Shown here piece after piece: positions 1 through 6,572 of a stretch of DNA of 12,239 nucleotides. The stretch is from the NCBI GenBank assembly GCA_025450375.1, contig JANWHO010000053.1:1-12239 (forward strand), in the 5' to 3' direction. Within the stretch, counting starts at the first letter, position 1. Each line of letters starts with the position of its first letter. The translations under genes were made by a program, and so were the position numbers. The DNA is from Chloroflexota bacterium (GTDB lineage Bacteria > Chloroflexota > UBA5177 > JANWHV01). The notes under the pieces are model-generated. The model saw only the letters and a program-made list of their open reading frames with translations, ran no database searches and was not told the DNA's origin.

Positions 1-761
1 CAGAGGCCCTTGGCCAGCGTAACAATATCGCCCCGCACCCCATAGCTCTCGGAGGCCAGATAGGTTCCGGTACGCCCGATCCCTGACTGTATTTCATCCA
101 GAATGAGCAGGAGACCGCGCTCATCACACCACGCCCTGACCGCGCGGAGATACCCCGAATCGGCGGGATGGATTCCGCTCTCGCCCTGGATCGGCTCAAG
201 CATCACGGCCACCGTCTCGTCGGTAGTTAATCGGCGAATCGCGTCCAGATCATTAAAGGTCGCGTGACTAAAGCCGGGGGGAAGCGGAGTGAACGGCGCC
301 TGGTATTTTTCCTGACCAGTGGCGGCCAGCGCCGTGAGCGTGCGCCCGTGAAAGCTCTGGCGGGCGGTCACGATGGCGAAGGCCCCGTTCCGATGCTGTT
401 TGCCGAACTTGCGAGCCAGCTTGATCGCGGTTTCGTTGGCCTCGGCGCCGCTATTGGTGAAAAATACCTTCTCCATACCAGTCCACCGGACCAGCATCTC
501 GGCGAACTCGACCTGGGGCCGATTGTAGTACAGGTTCGAGGTGTGCATGAGCTTCCCCGCCTGCTCGGTAATCGCCCGCATGAGCGCCGGGTGCGCGTGG
601 CCCAGCACGTTTACCGCGATCCCCGCCACCATATCGAGATAGCGGGTACCGTCCTCGTCCCACACATAGCACCCTTCGCCGCGCGCCAGGACGATGGGCT
701 GCCGCTTGAAGGTAGGCATGTATACCTGGTGTTCCAGGGCCATCAATTCATTCATGCTCAT
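1..761 (-). CDS. argD: Acetylornithine aminotransferase, N-terminal part (cut by window edge)
   Basis: ArgD is a PLP-dependent class-III aminotransferase that converts N-acetylglutamate semialdehyde and glutamate to N-acetylornithine and 2-oxoglutarate in cytoplasmic arginine synthesis. I read 253 codons from ATG 761 before the frame leaves the window at base 1, so roughly the last third is missing. Visible family motifs are NSGAEANE (residues 103-110, phosphate-binding turn), SFHGRT (136-141), DEIQSG (222-227, the Asp that contacts the PLP ring nitrogen) and the Schiff-base lysine K251 in TLAKG, just inside the edge. It lies 12 bases downstream of argB and is the last visible gene of the argCJBD cluster. 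ATG 755, two codons in, is an alternative start; neither has a strong ribosome-binding site. ArgD enzymes often also act as succinyldiaminopimelate or ornithine aminotransferases, but the argB linkage favours the arginine role. Confidence 0.95.
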   Translation of the reverse strand, partial: MSMNELMALEHQVYMPTFKRQPIVLARGEGCYVWDEDGTRYLDMVAGIAVNVLGHAHPALMRAITEQAGKLMHTSNLYYNRPQVEFAEMLVRWTGMEKVFFTNSGAEANETAIKLARKFGKQHRNGAFAIVTARQSFHGRTLTALAATGQEKYQAPFTPLPPGFSHATFNDLDAIRRLTTDETVAVMLEPIQGESGIHPADSGYLRAVRAWCDERGLLLILDEIQSGIGRTGTYLASESYGVRGDIVTLAKGL

Positions 762-773
762 CGTTCCGCCTAC

Positions 774-1574
774 CTACCTCTCAACATCCGCGTTGGCAAT
801 CATCGTAGCCCGCGACCAGTCGCCATCGAGCAAACCGGCCAGCCCTCCCCGCCTCGTCCCGTCGGCGATGTAGACCGCCCGCGCCCCGTGACCAAGAGCG
901 GCCAGACAGGCCCGCGCCTTTGGGATCATCCCTCCGGTAATTTGGCCATCCTCAATCATCTCCTCAACCTCGGTCGGCGACAGGCGTTCCGCATGGCTGC
1001 CGTCCCCGCGCCGAATCCCCGGTACGTCGGTGAGGAACACCGTCCAGCGCGCTTCCAGGGCTCCGGACAGCGCCCCAGCCATCGTGTCCGCGTTGAGATT
1101 CCGTAGCTGACCCACGTCATCATGGGCTATAGGGGCTACGCAGGGAACCATTCCCTCCGCCAGAAGCAGACGTAAAAGCTCGGGTCGGACTTCGCCGGCC
1201 TGGCCCACGTAGCCGAGGTCCGCGTTTGGATGAGGGAGTGCGCGGATGATCCCCGCGTCCACCCCGCTCAGCCCAACCGCCCGCACCCCCTGACTAACCA
1301 ATGCCCCAACCAAGGCGGTATTCACCTGGCCGCGGAGCACCATGGTCGCCACTTCCAGGGCGGCCCCGTCGGTGACCCGCAGCCCATCGCGGAAGGCAAC
1401 TGGCAGAGCCAACTTCTCCATCAACCGCGAAATCGCCGGACCGCCGCCATGCACGATCACCGTCCGTAGGCCGCTACCTGCCAGCAGCGGCGGGAGGTCG
1501 CCCAGGGCCCCATCCAGGAATCCGGTGTTGCCTCCCACCTTGAGGAGAAGGATCGGGGGAGTGCGGCTGGTCAC
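774..1574 (-). CDS. argB: Acetylglutamate kinase
   Basis: This amino-acid-kinase family enzyme phosphorylates N-acetylglutamate with ATP to N-acetylglutamyl 5-phosphate, the second step of arginine synthesis. Visible motifs are LLKVGG with K12 (phosphate contact), HGGGP (42-46, substrate loop), FRDGLRVTD (61-69), NLNADTMAG (159-167), TDVPGI (182-187) and GGMIPK with K219 near the ATP site. The start is GTG 1574, whose GTGA overlaps the argJ stop by four bases, so translation is probably coupled. At 266 residues it is short: the kinase core begins almost at the first residue, so the N-terminal helix found in arginine-inhibited hexameric enzymes is absent. HGGGP argues against the LysW-linked LysZ kinases of Thermus-type lysine synthesis, which carry a different substrate loop. 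Identity is secure; the lack of arginine feedback is inference. Confidence 0.96.
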   Translation of the reverse strand: MTSRTPPILLLKVGGNTGFLDGALGDLPPLLAGSGLRTVIVHGGGPAISRLMEKLALPVAFRDGLRVTDGAALEVATMVLRGQVNTALVGALVSQGVRAVGLSGVDAGIIRALPHPNADLGYVGQAGEVRPELLRLLLAEGMVPCVAPIAHDDVGQLRNLNADTMAGALSGALEARWTVFLTDVPGIRRGDGSHAERLSPTEVEEMIEDGQITGGMIPKARACLAALGHGARAVYIADGTRRGGLAGLLDGDWSRATMIANADVER

Positions 1575-2788
1575 GTCGTGTACTCCGCGTTCACCTTGAC
1601 GTATTCATAGCTCAAGTCACAGCCCCAGGCTACCGCGCGCCCGTCTCCCAAACCCAGATCGAGTGTGAAATGTACATCGGGCAGGAGAAGGGCCCGCGAA
1701 GCCGACGCTCGGTCGTACTCCTGCGCCTCGCCCCAGCGGAGCAAGCATATGTCCTCCAGCAGGAGGGTAGCCCGATCAGGATCGAGAGCGGCCCCGGAAT
1801 AGCCGGCCGCGCACAACACGCGGCCCCAATTTGGATCGCCGCCAAACACCGCCGTCTTGACCAGGGCCGATGACACAATGGCGCGGGCTGCCAGACGCGC
1901 GTCCGTTTCCGACCGAGCCCCTATTACCCGCGCCTCAATCAACGTTCTGGCCCCCTCCCCATCCCTCACCACCTGCCGAGCCAGCGACACACAGACCTCC
2001 CTTAAGGCCAGTTCGAAGACGGGGGCGTCGGGATGGTGGGCATCGATGAGCGGGGAGCCGCTGGCCCCGTTGGCGAGGAGCACCAACGAATCATTGGTCG
2101 AGGTGTCGCCATCCACGCTGATCAGGTTGAAGGAAACGTCCGCCGCCCGCCCCAGCGCGGCCTGAAGGAACGTGGGCTCTAGGGAGGCATCGGTGGTGAG
2201 GACCGAGAGGAGAGTCGCCATGTTGGGATGCATCATCCCCGCGCCCTTGGCGGCGCCCCCTATCAGAATCTGAACTCCCCCCACGAGGCAGGTAGCGCCC
2301 GCGACCTTTTCCCTGGTGTCGGTCGTCATGATGGCCCGCGCGAACGTAAGGCCCTCGTCGCGGCTCGGGGCAATCCGGGAGATCCCCGCCAGCACCCGCT
2401 CGATGGGAAGAGGAACCCCGATTACCCCGGTGGAGAGCACGAGGACGTCGGTGGGAGACATGCCGAAACGTGCGGAGACCGCGCCCGCCATGGCCAGGGC
2501 ATCGTTCTTCCCGCGCTGACCGGTACAGGCATTCGCGTTACCGCTATTGACCACCACGGCGGTCGCCACGGCATCGCTCAGATGATTTTGACAGAGGAGC
2601 ACCGGGGCCGCCGCCGCACGGTTCTGGGTGAAAACCCCCGCCGCCGTGGCCGGGCGATCGGACAGCACCAATCCCAGATCGAGCGCGCCCTCCCGCGCCT
2701 TTACCCCGCAGGCGAGACCGTCCGCCCGGAAGCCGCGGGCAGCCGTCACTCCTTCCAGCCCACCGATGGACTTATGCGCGGACACCAT
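1571..2788 (-). CDS. argJ: Bifunctional ornithine acetyltransferase / N-acetylglutamate synthase
   Basis: ArgJ moves the acetyl group from N-acetylornithine to glutamate, recycling it and releasing ornithine; many family members can also use acetyl-CoA to make N-acetylglutamate. The protein shows the conserved VVNSGNANACTG stretch near residues 80-91 and the self-cleavage site MHPNMATLL, where the Thr of MAT (about T192) becomes the N-terminal nucleophile of the beta chain. About 405 residues is normal for the family. A strong ribosome-binding site (AAGGAGG, 2793-2799) is followed by three close in-frame starts: ATG 2791, ATG 2788 and GTG 2785. I took 2788 as a compromise; GTG 2785 has the best spacing at seven bases. 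The gene follows argC by about 64 bases and its stop overlaps the argB start. It implies the cyclic, acetyl-recycling form of the pathway. Whether it truly uses acetyl-CoA cannot be read from the sequence. Confidence 0.95.
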   Translation of the reverse strand: MVSAHKSIGGLEGVTAARGFRADGLACGVKAREGALDLGLVLSDRPATAAGVFTQNRAAAAPVLLCQNHLSDAVATAVVVNSGNANACTGQRGKNDALAMAGAVSARFGMSPTDVLVLSTGVIGVPLPIERVLAGISRIAPSRDEGLTFARAIMTTDTREKVAGATCLVGGVQILIGGAAKGAGMMHPNMATLLSVLTTDASLEPTFLQAALGRAADVSFNLISVDGDTSTNDSLVLLANGASGSPLIDAHHPDAPVFELALREVCVSLARQVVRDGEGARTLIEARVIGARSETDARLAARAIVSSALVKTAVFGGDPNWGRVLCAAGYSGAALDPDRATLLLEDICLLRWGEAQEYDRASASRALLLPDVHFTLDLGLGDGRAVAWGCDLSYEYVKVNAEYTT

Positions 2789-2852
2789 CATCCCTCCTTA
2801 CGCCCGCCCCGCTCCGCCGATCGAATCGCGGGGAAGAGACACTGCCATTCGC

Positions 2853-3863
2853 CTAGGGAAACACCGGGGTCTGGCCCAATCCAGCCCGCTCGGGGAGATC
2901 AAGGAGCAGGTTCGCGTTCTGCACCGCTTGGCTGGCCGCCCCTTTGCCGAGGTTATCAATCGCCGCCATGGCCACCAGGTGACTGCCCCCATGCGCCACA
3001 GCCGGTTTTACGAAGCAGTAGTTGGTACCGGAACACCACTTGGTCCGCGGCGCCGCCTCCACGACCCGCGTGAACGGCGCCGCCGCATAGTAGTCGCGGT
3101 AGAGGCTCATCAGGTCTTCCTGGGCGATCAGCGTCCGCAGTCTGGCGTAACAGGTGGCCAGAAGTCCACGGACCATGGGAATCAGGTGAGGCGTGAACAG
3201 CACGTCGACAGGAGCCCCTGCCAGAAGAGACAGTTCTTGCTCGATCTCCGGCAAATGGCGATGCCCGTCTAATCCGTAGGCATGCACCGATTGGTCCATC
3301 TCGCTGAAGTGGTTGCTCAAGGTCAGGGAGCGTCCGCCGCCGCTGATCCCGGATTTGGCGTCCACGATCACCGACAGTTCCACGATTCCCGCCGCGATTG
3401 CCGGGGCAAGGGCTAGGATGGCCGCGGTAGGATAGCAGCCCGGATTCGCCACCAACGAGGCGCCGGCGATCGCGGCGGCGTGCAGCTCGGGGAGCCCATA
3501 CACCGCCCGATCAAGAAGCTCGGGCGCGGCGTGTTCGCCGTACCATTGGCGGTACACGCCGGAATCGTGGAGGCGGAAATCGGCGCTGACATCCACCACG
3601 CGCGAGCCGGCCGCCAGGTGCGGGGCCACGGCGGCGGCCGCCGCCCCATGGGGGAGACAACACAGGATGAGATCCACGGAGGGAACCTGTTCCTCGACGC
3701 GGAGATTGGCACCGGGCCAGAAGGGAAAGAGGTCGCCGAGACGTTTTCCGGCGTCGGAGCGCCCGCTCACCGCCGCCAGACGCAGGTCTGGATGTTGCTC
3801 GACCAGGAGGGCGGCTCCCAGGCCGGCGTAACCAGTGACGTTGAGAATCGCGACTTCGACCAT
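2853..3863 (-). CDS. argC: N-acetyl-gamma-glutamyl-phosphate reductase
   Basis: ArgC reduces N-acetylglutamyl 5-phosphate to the semialdehyde with NADPH, the third step of arginine synthesis. At 336 residues it is close to the usual family length. It has the nucleotide-binding turn near the N-terminus (NVTGYAG, 8-14), LPHGAA (70-75), the catalytic cysteine C143 in ANPGCYPTA, KSGISGGGR and GLDGHRHLPEIEQEL. The first glycine of the usual GxxGYxG turn is Asn8 here, a small deviation. It starts at ATG 3863 with AAGGGG six bases upstream. A perfect TATAAT sits 21 bases before the start, so the leader is very short, about 15 bases. It is the first gene of the argCJBD operon, divergent from rpsT, and an ARG-box-like palindrome in its promoter suggests ArgR repression by arginine. 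The call is secure. Confidence 0.96.
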   Translation of the reverse strand: MVEVAILNVTGYAGLGAALLVEQHPDLRLAAVSGRSDAGKRLGDLFPFWPGANLRVEEQVPSVDLILCCLPHGAAAAAVAPHLAAGSRVVDVSADFRLHDSGVYRQWYGEHAAPELLDRAVYGLPELHAAAIAGASLVANPGCYPTAAILALAPAIAAGIVELSVIVDAKSGISGGGRSLTLSNHFSEMDQSVHAYGLDGHRHLPEIEQELSLLAGAPVDVLFTPHLIPMVRGLLATCYARLRTLIAQEDLMSLYRDYYAAAPFTRVVEAAPRTKWCSGTNYCFVKPAVAHGGSHLVAMAAIDNLGKGAASQAVQNANLLLDLPERAGLGQTPVFP

Positions 3864-3884
3864 TCGGTTACCCCTTCGCCAGGC

Positions 3885-3915
3885 ATTATACAGGTTAGCG
3901 AATAACTATGCATAA
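3885..3915 (-). promoter_or_regulatory. Promoter of the argCJBD operon
   Basis: A perfect -10 hexamer TATAAT reads on the minus strand at 3890-3885, 21 bases upstream of the argC ATG. The -35 side is weak: TTATGC at 3915-3910 with a 19-base spacer, or TATGCA with 18. Transcription would begin near 3878, giving a leader of about 15 bases that just holds the ribosome-binding site. A weak -35 covered by an ARG-box-like palindrome is what a repressible biosynthetic promoter would look like. Confidence 0.6.
3899..3912. promoter_or_regulatory. Candidate ArgR operator (ARG box) upstream of argC
   Basis: Read on the plus strand, CGAATAACTATGCA compares with the ArgR core consensus TGAAT-WWWW-ATTCA known from E. 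coli and Bacillus. It matches 8 of the 10 arm bases, with one C inside the A/T centre. It lies next to the argC -10 and overlaps the proposed -35, a position from which ArgR-arginine would block polymerase. Only one box is seen, whereas ArgR operators often come as pairs, and no argR gene is in the window. Confidence 0.4.
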
Positions 3916-3916
3916 G

Positions 3917-3945
3917 TTGCAAGTCCCTGTCTTCTCTGGTATAGT
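3917..3945 (+). promoter_or_regulatory. Promoter of rpsT
   Basis: TTGCAA (3917-3922) and TATAGT (3940-3945) are separated by exactly 17 bases, a near-consensus housekeeping promoter facing rpsT. The start of transcription would be near 3952, giving an untranslated leader of about 85 bases. Within the leader GGCCC (3975-3979) can pair with GGGCC (4004-4008). Such a leader hairpin could serve S20 autoregulation, which is known in enterobacteria, but nothing here proves it. Confidence 0.6.
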
Positions 3946-4038
3946 GACCTGGTTAAGAATAGGGTCGTGGTTCTGGCCCCAAGCGGGAAATAGCATGCGT
4001 CTCGGGCCCTGGTTCCGAACGCCAACGGAGTGGTTGTC

Positions 4039-4317
4039 GTGCCCAATATCAAGTCCGCCATCAAGCGCGTGAAAGTAGCCGAGAAGAAGCGCGTCCGCAA
4101 TCGCGCCGTCAAGTCATCGGTTCGCACGTTCGTCAAGAACGCCGAGAAGAGTATTACTCTGCCAAGCAGCGGGGTCGAGGCAACCCAGGAGTCGGTGGCG
4201 CGAGCGTTGAAAGCTCTGGATTCCGCCGCCTCGAAGGGAATCCTGCACAAGAACAACGCGGCCCGCCGGAAGTCTCGGCTGATGAAGAAGCTGAATGTGA
4301 GCGCGGCCAAGGTCTAG
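4039..4317 (+). CDS. rpsT: Small ribosomal subunit protein bS20
   Basis: bS20 is a primary 16S rRNA-binding protein of the 30S subunit. From GTG 4039 the protein starts MPNIKSAIKRVKVAEKKRVR, the standard S20 opening. It continues as an Arg/Lys-rich three-helix bundle with the typical late segment KGILHKNNAARRKSRL, 92 residues in all. I chose GTG 4039 because GGAG (4027-4030) lies eight bases upstream and the family begins M-P-N-I-K; an in-frame GTG at 4030 overlaps that ribosome-binding site and is rejected. A near-consensus promoter lies about 90 bases upstream. The next gene, an FtsB/DivIC-like protein, begins 17 bases after the stop, so the two are probably co-transcribed and end at the hairpin at 4801-4837. 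Confidence 0.97.
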   Translation: MPNIKSAIKRVKVAEKKRVRNRAVKSSVRTFVKNAEKSITLPSSGVEATQESVARALKALDSAASKGILHKNNAARRKSRLMKKLNVSAAKV

Positions 4318-4334
4318 GAAGAGGAGTTGCGCTT

Positions 4335-4781
4335 GTGCGAGAGCCGCGGCCTGGATTAGGCGCCGATCTTCGCCAGGTAGTTGCCGGCATAACGTGGGAC
4401 CGTACCTCGACCCGATTGGGCGTGGCGCTCCTTCTGGTGTCGGCCTTGTTTTTTGCCGCCAATTTCGCGGACAAGGCATGGACCAGTCTGAACGTCTCCC
4501 ATCAGCGCCTACAGACCATTGAACAGATTGCCGCCGTTAATTCGCAGATTGATCAGTTAAAGCAAGACATGGTGAATCTGCGATCCGGCGCCTATTATCT
4601 GCAGGCCGCGCGGGCATATGGCTTTGTCCGCCCAGGAGATCAGCAGATCGAGGTGGTGCGCAACACGATACCAAATATTGCATCCACGAGTACCGGAGCC
4701 GTAGCGGCGCTACCCCCGCTGACCGGAAAGGCCGAGTCACCGCTCCGCCGCGTATTGCAGGCTATCGTTCCCGGCCTCTAA
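4335..4781 (+). CDS. FtsB/DivIC-like septum-formation-initiator family membrane protein
   Basis: This 148-residue protein has the architecture of the FtsB/DivIC family: a charged cytoplasmic N-terminus (1-26), one transmembrane segment (about 27-46, GVALLLVSALFFAANF) and a coiled coil (about 52-85). It then shows the family-like motif YYLQAARAYGFVRPGDQ (87-103), resembling the E-Y-I-E-x-x-A-R-x-x-L-G-x-V-x-P-G-E pattern of DivIC. A low-complexity Thr/Ala/Pro tail ends the extracytoplasmic part. Such proteins form part of the FtsL-FtsB-FtsQ (DivIC-DivIB) divisome scaffold. It starts at GTG 4335, eight bases after GAGGAG, and follows rpsT by 17 bases. The assignment rests on topology plus the short motif; another bitopic coiled-coil protein is possible. 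I cannot tell FtsB from FtsL, so no symbol is given. Confidence 0.72.
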   Translation: MREPRPGLGADLRQVVAGITWDRTSTRLGVALLLVSALFFAANFADKAWTSLNVSHQRLQTIEQIAAVNSQIDQLKQDMVNLRSGAYYLQAARAYGFVRPGDQQIEVVRNTIPNIASTSTGAVAALPPLTGKAESPLRRVLQAIVPGL

Positions 4782-4800
4782 AATACCGTACGCCGGGAAA

Positions 4801-4837
4801 AGACCAGGGCACCGCGCTGAGCGCGGTGCCCTGGTCT
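4801..4837. terminator. Perfect 17-bp hairpin, probable bidirectional terminator
   Basis: Two perfectly complementary 17-base arms (4801-4817 and 4821-4837) flank a TGA loop. A run of A precedes the stem and ATTT follows it, so the U tract is short in both directions (AUUUCC on plus, UUUCCC on minus). It sits 20 bases past the FtsB-like stop and 36 bases past the convergent glyA stop, and can end both transcripts. Confidence 0.85.
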
Positions 4838-4872
4838 ATTTCCAGAGAACGCGGCGACCGCGCGGCCCGAGC

Positions 4873-6144
4873 TCAGATGCTGATCCCCGGCACGGGGTAT
4901 TGGCTGCTCAGAGCGTGTACGCGTTCCGCCGCGTTTGCCTTGGTGTCCGGATCTGCCGGAGCCCAGAGCACCGCGGCGATGATACTGCCCAACTCGCGCA
5001 TGTCGGCTACCGTAAAGCCGCGGGTAGTCACGGCGGCGCTGCCCAGACGGAGGCCGCTGGTCACCATCGGCGGAAGCGGGTCGTACGGAATGGCGTTGCG
5101 GTTGGCGGTGATCCCCACGGCGTCCAGCGCGTTCTCGGCCACTTTTCCGTCAATCCCGGCCGGCTGAAGGTCCACTAACATCAAGTGGGTGTCCGTGCCG
5201 CCGCTGACAATCCGCAGACCGGCCTCTTGCAGCGCCTGGGCCAACGCCGCCGCGTTCGCGACCACCGCCGCCGCGTAGGCCGCGAAGGAAGGTTGCAGCG
5301 CCTCATGCAATGCCACGGCCTTGGCTGCCACGATGTGCATCAGAGGACCGCCTTGCATGCCGGGGAAGACGTTCTTATCAATTCCCTTCTTATACGCCTC
5401 CTGGCAGAGGATAAGCCCGGCGCGTGGGCCTCGCAGCGTTTTGTGAGTGGTCGTGGTGACAATCTGGGCGTGCGGGACCGGACTCGGATGGACACCACCA
5501 GCCACCAGACCGGCGATGTGCGCCATGTCCACCATGAGGCAAGCGCCTACTTCATCGGCGATCGCCCGGAATCGGGGAAAGTCGATCACCCGCGCATATG
5601 CGCTGCTCCCAGCCACGATCAGCTTGGGACGGTGCTCTCGGGCCAATTCGGCGACCTGATCGTAGTCGATCCGCTCGTCCTCGCGCCGCACCCCATAGGC
5701 AACGAAGCGGTAGAGGCGCCCGGAGAAATTCGCCGGATGCCCGTGGGTGAGATGGCCGCCGTGGTCCAACCGTTGTCCCAGAACCACGTCACCAGGCTCC
5801 AGGAGGCTTGCATAACTCGCGAGGTTGGCACTGGCTCCGCTGTGCGGTTGCACGTTGGCATGCTCGGCTCCGAAGAGGTGTTTGGCGCGGTCGCGAGCCA
5901 ACCGCTCCACGACGTCCACCCACTCACATCCACCATAATAGCGCCGGCCGGGATACCCCTCGGCATACTTATTGGTCAGCACCGATCCCTGGGCCTCCAG
6001 CACGGCGGCGCTGGTGTAATTCTCCGAGGCAATCAGTTCAATCTTCTCCACCTGCCGCCGGCGCTCACCCTGAATGGCGGCGAAGACCTCGCGATCCTCC
6101 ATTTCCAGGGCACTTACTCGCTGGGACTCCACGGCAACAGCCAT
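4873..6144 (-). CDS. glyA: Serine hydroxymethyltransferase
   Basis: GlyA interconverts serine plus tetrahydrofolate with glycine plus 5,10-methylenetetrahydrofolate, the main source of one-carbon units, as a cytoplasmic PLP enzyme. Family motifs numbered from this start: [10 protein letters not shown] (35-44), the glycine-rich [10 protein letters not shown] (64-73), [35 protein letters not shown] and the PLP lysine K235 in [13 protein letters not shown]. At 423 residues the length is normal. ATG 6144 is preferred over ATG 6150 because GAAAGG (6159-6154) is nine bases from 6144 but only three from 6150. It is a single gene, convergent with rpsT and the FtsB-like gene. An extended -10 (TGTTACGAT) lies about 100 bases upstream, and a 7-bp hairpin sits just before the ribosome-binding site. 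Confidence 0.96.
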   Translation of the reverse strand: MAVAVESQRVSALEMEDREVFAAIQGERRRQVEKIELIASENYTSAAVLEAQGSVLTNKYAEGYPGRRYYGGCEWVDVVERLARDRAKHLFGAEHANVQPHSGASANLASYASLLEPGDVVLGQRLDHGGHLTHGHPANFSGRLYRFVAYGVRREDERIDYDQVAELAREHRPKLIVAGSSAYARVIDFPRFRAIADEVGACLMVDMAHIAGLVAGGVHPSPVPHAQIVTTTTHKTLRGPRAGLILCQEAYKKGIDKNVFPGMQGGPLMHIVAAKAVALHEALQPSFAAYAAAVVANAAALAQALQEAGLRIVSGGTDTHLMLVDLQPAGIDGKVAENALDAVGITANRNAIPYDPLPPMVTSGLRLGSAAVTTRGFTVADMRELGSIIAAVLWAPADPDTKANAAERVHALSSQYPVPGISI

Positions 6145-6167
6145 TCGCATTCACCTTTCCACATTCC

Positions 6168-6191
6168 TGGCCGCGCTCAATCTGGCGGCCA
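6168..6191 (-). promoter_or_regulatory. Hairpin in the glyA leader
   Basis: TGGCCGC and GCGGCCA form a perfect 7-bp stem with a 10-base loop on the glyA transcript, ending just before the GGAATGTGGAAAGG ribosome-binding region. It could affect translation initiation or simply be a stable leader element; no regulatory partner is evident. Confidence 0.35.
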
Positions 6192-6245
6192 TTGGAGATT
6201 TGACAAGCCGGTCCACCCGCAAGGGTCCAGTGCCGCTTCGCGCTC

Positions 6246-6254
6246 ATCGTAACA
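6246..6254 (-). promoter_or_regulatory. Possible glyA extended -10 promoter
   Basis: On the minus strand TGTTACGAT (6254-6246) fits the extended -10 pattern TGnTAnnAT. The matching -35 position (CACAGA) is poor, which extended -10 promoters tolerate. Transcription from near 6239 would give a leader of about 95 bases containing the 6168-6191 hairpin. Confidence 0.35.
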
Positions 6255-6290
6255 TGCTTACCTGCCGGTCTGTGGACACCTGATAGGGAT

Positions 6291-6527
6291 GCGGGTCTCG
6301 ACACCCGCCACCGAAGTCAATTGTCGGCAGCCATCGCCCTACCCAGAGGATGATCCATGGGCGGACCTAGCGGGCCTGGAGACCTCATCATTGCCCATAT
6401 TTCGCCCGAGTGACGAGATCGCCTGGGGCCGGGACCCTCCCTGCTTGGAGTCCTTCGCCAGGTGTACCCGGCAGCGGCGCCGCATCCTGGCATGATGTGT
6501 GGGTAATGATGAGGCATGGAGACCCGC
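6291..6527. other. Non-coding region rich in nested and competing inverted repeats
   Basis: This covers most of the 420-base gap between glyA and the pgsA-like gene. No open frame here looks like a protein. The outer arms GCGGGTCTC (6291-6299) and GAGACCCGC (6519-6527) are perfect complements. An inner 15-base pair, CCTCATCATTGCCCA (6383-6397) and TGGGTAATGATGAGG (6500-6514), pairs throughout, with one G-U on the plus strand and one A-C mismatch on the minus strand. Inside, CCAGG (6458-6462) can pair with CCTGG at 6422-6426 or at 6486-6490 but not both. GCGGGT (6291-6296) can also fold locally with ACCCGC (6303-6308). This could be a structured RNA, a leader of glyA, or the 3' end of the inositol operon. 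It matches no RNA family I recognise. Confidence 0.4.
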
Positions 6528-6572
6528 GCCCCTGAAATACACGCTCGGTCACGAACATAAAGTGCCACCCCG

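Noticed and set aside
264..1106. Long plus-strand open frame opposite argD and argB
   Set aside because: It is the antisense shadow of two genes with complete family motifs; the translation is Arg/Pro/His-rich with no recognisable domain, and it spans the argB-argD junction.
774..1574. ArgB as a LysZ-type kinase acting on LysW-bound aminoadipate
   Set aside because: The substrate loop is HGGGP as in acetylglutamate kinases, the gene sits in argCJBD with argJ, and no lysW is nearby.
4030..4038. Earlier GTG start for rpsT at 4030
   Set aside because: It overlaps the GGAG ribosome-binding site and would add three residues before the conserved M-P-N-I-K start of S20.
5185..6252. 355-codon plus-strand open frame opposite glyA
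   Set aside because: A high-GC antisense shadow of a well-supported glyA; its translation is low in typical protein motifs and starts within the reverse frame of the SHMT gene.
6383..6514. Known RNA such as SRP RNA, 6S RNA, tmRNA or RNase P RNA
   Set aside because: None of the conserved cores I could check by eye (for example the GGAAGGAAGCAGCC-like SRP loop or a tmRNA T-arm and CCA end) is present on either strand.
6291..6527. Small transposable element (MITE) bounded by 9-base inverted repeats
   Set aside because: The bases outside the two arms do not match, so there is no target-site duplication, and no second copy is in the window.
6556..6566. T-box-like GGGTGGCAC on the minus strand just after pgsA
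   Set aside because: It is about 400 bases from glyA, lacks the rest of the T-box core and any adjacent terminator/antiterminator pair, and glyA is not a usual T-box target; a chance match.
6317..6568. 83-codon minus-strand frame between pgsA and glyA
   Set aside because: Composition is that of random high-GC sequence, there is no good ribosome-binding site, and the stretch is better described by its inverted repeats.
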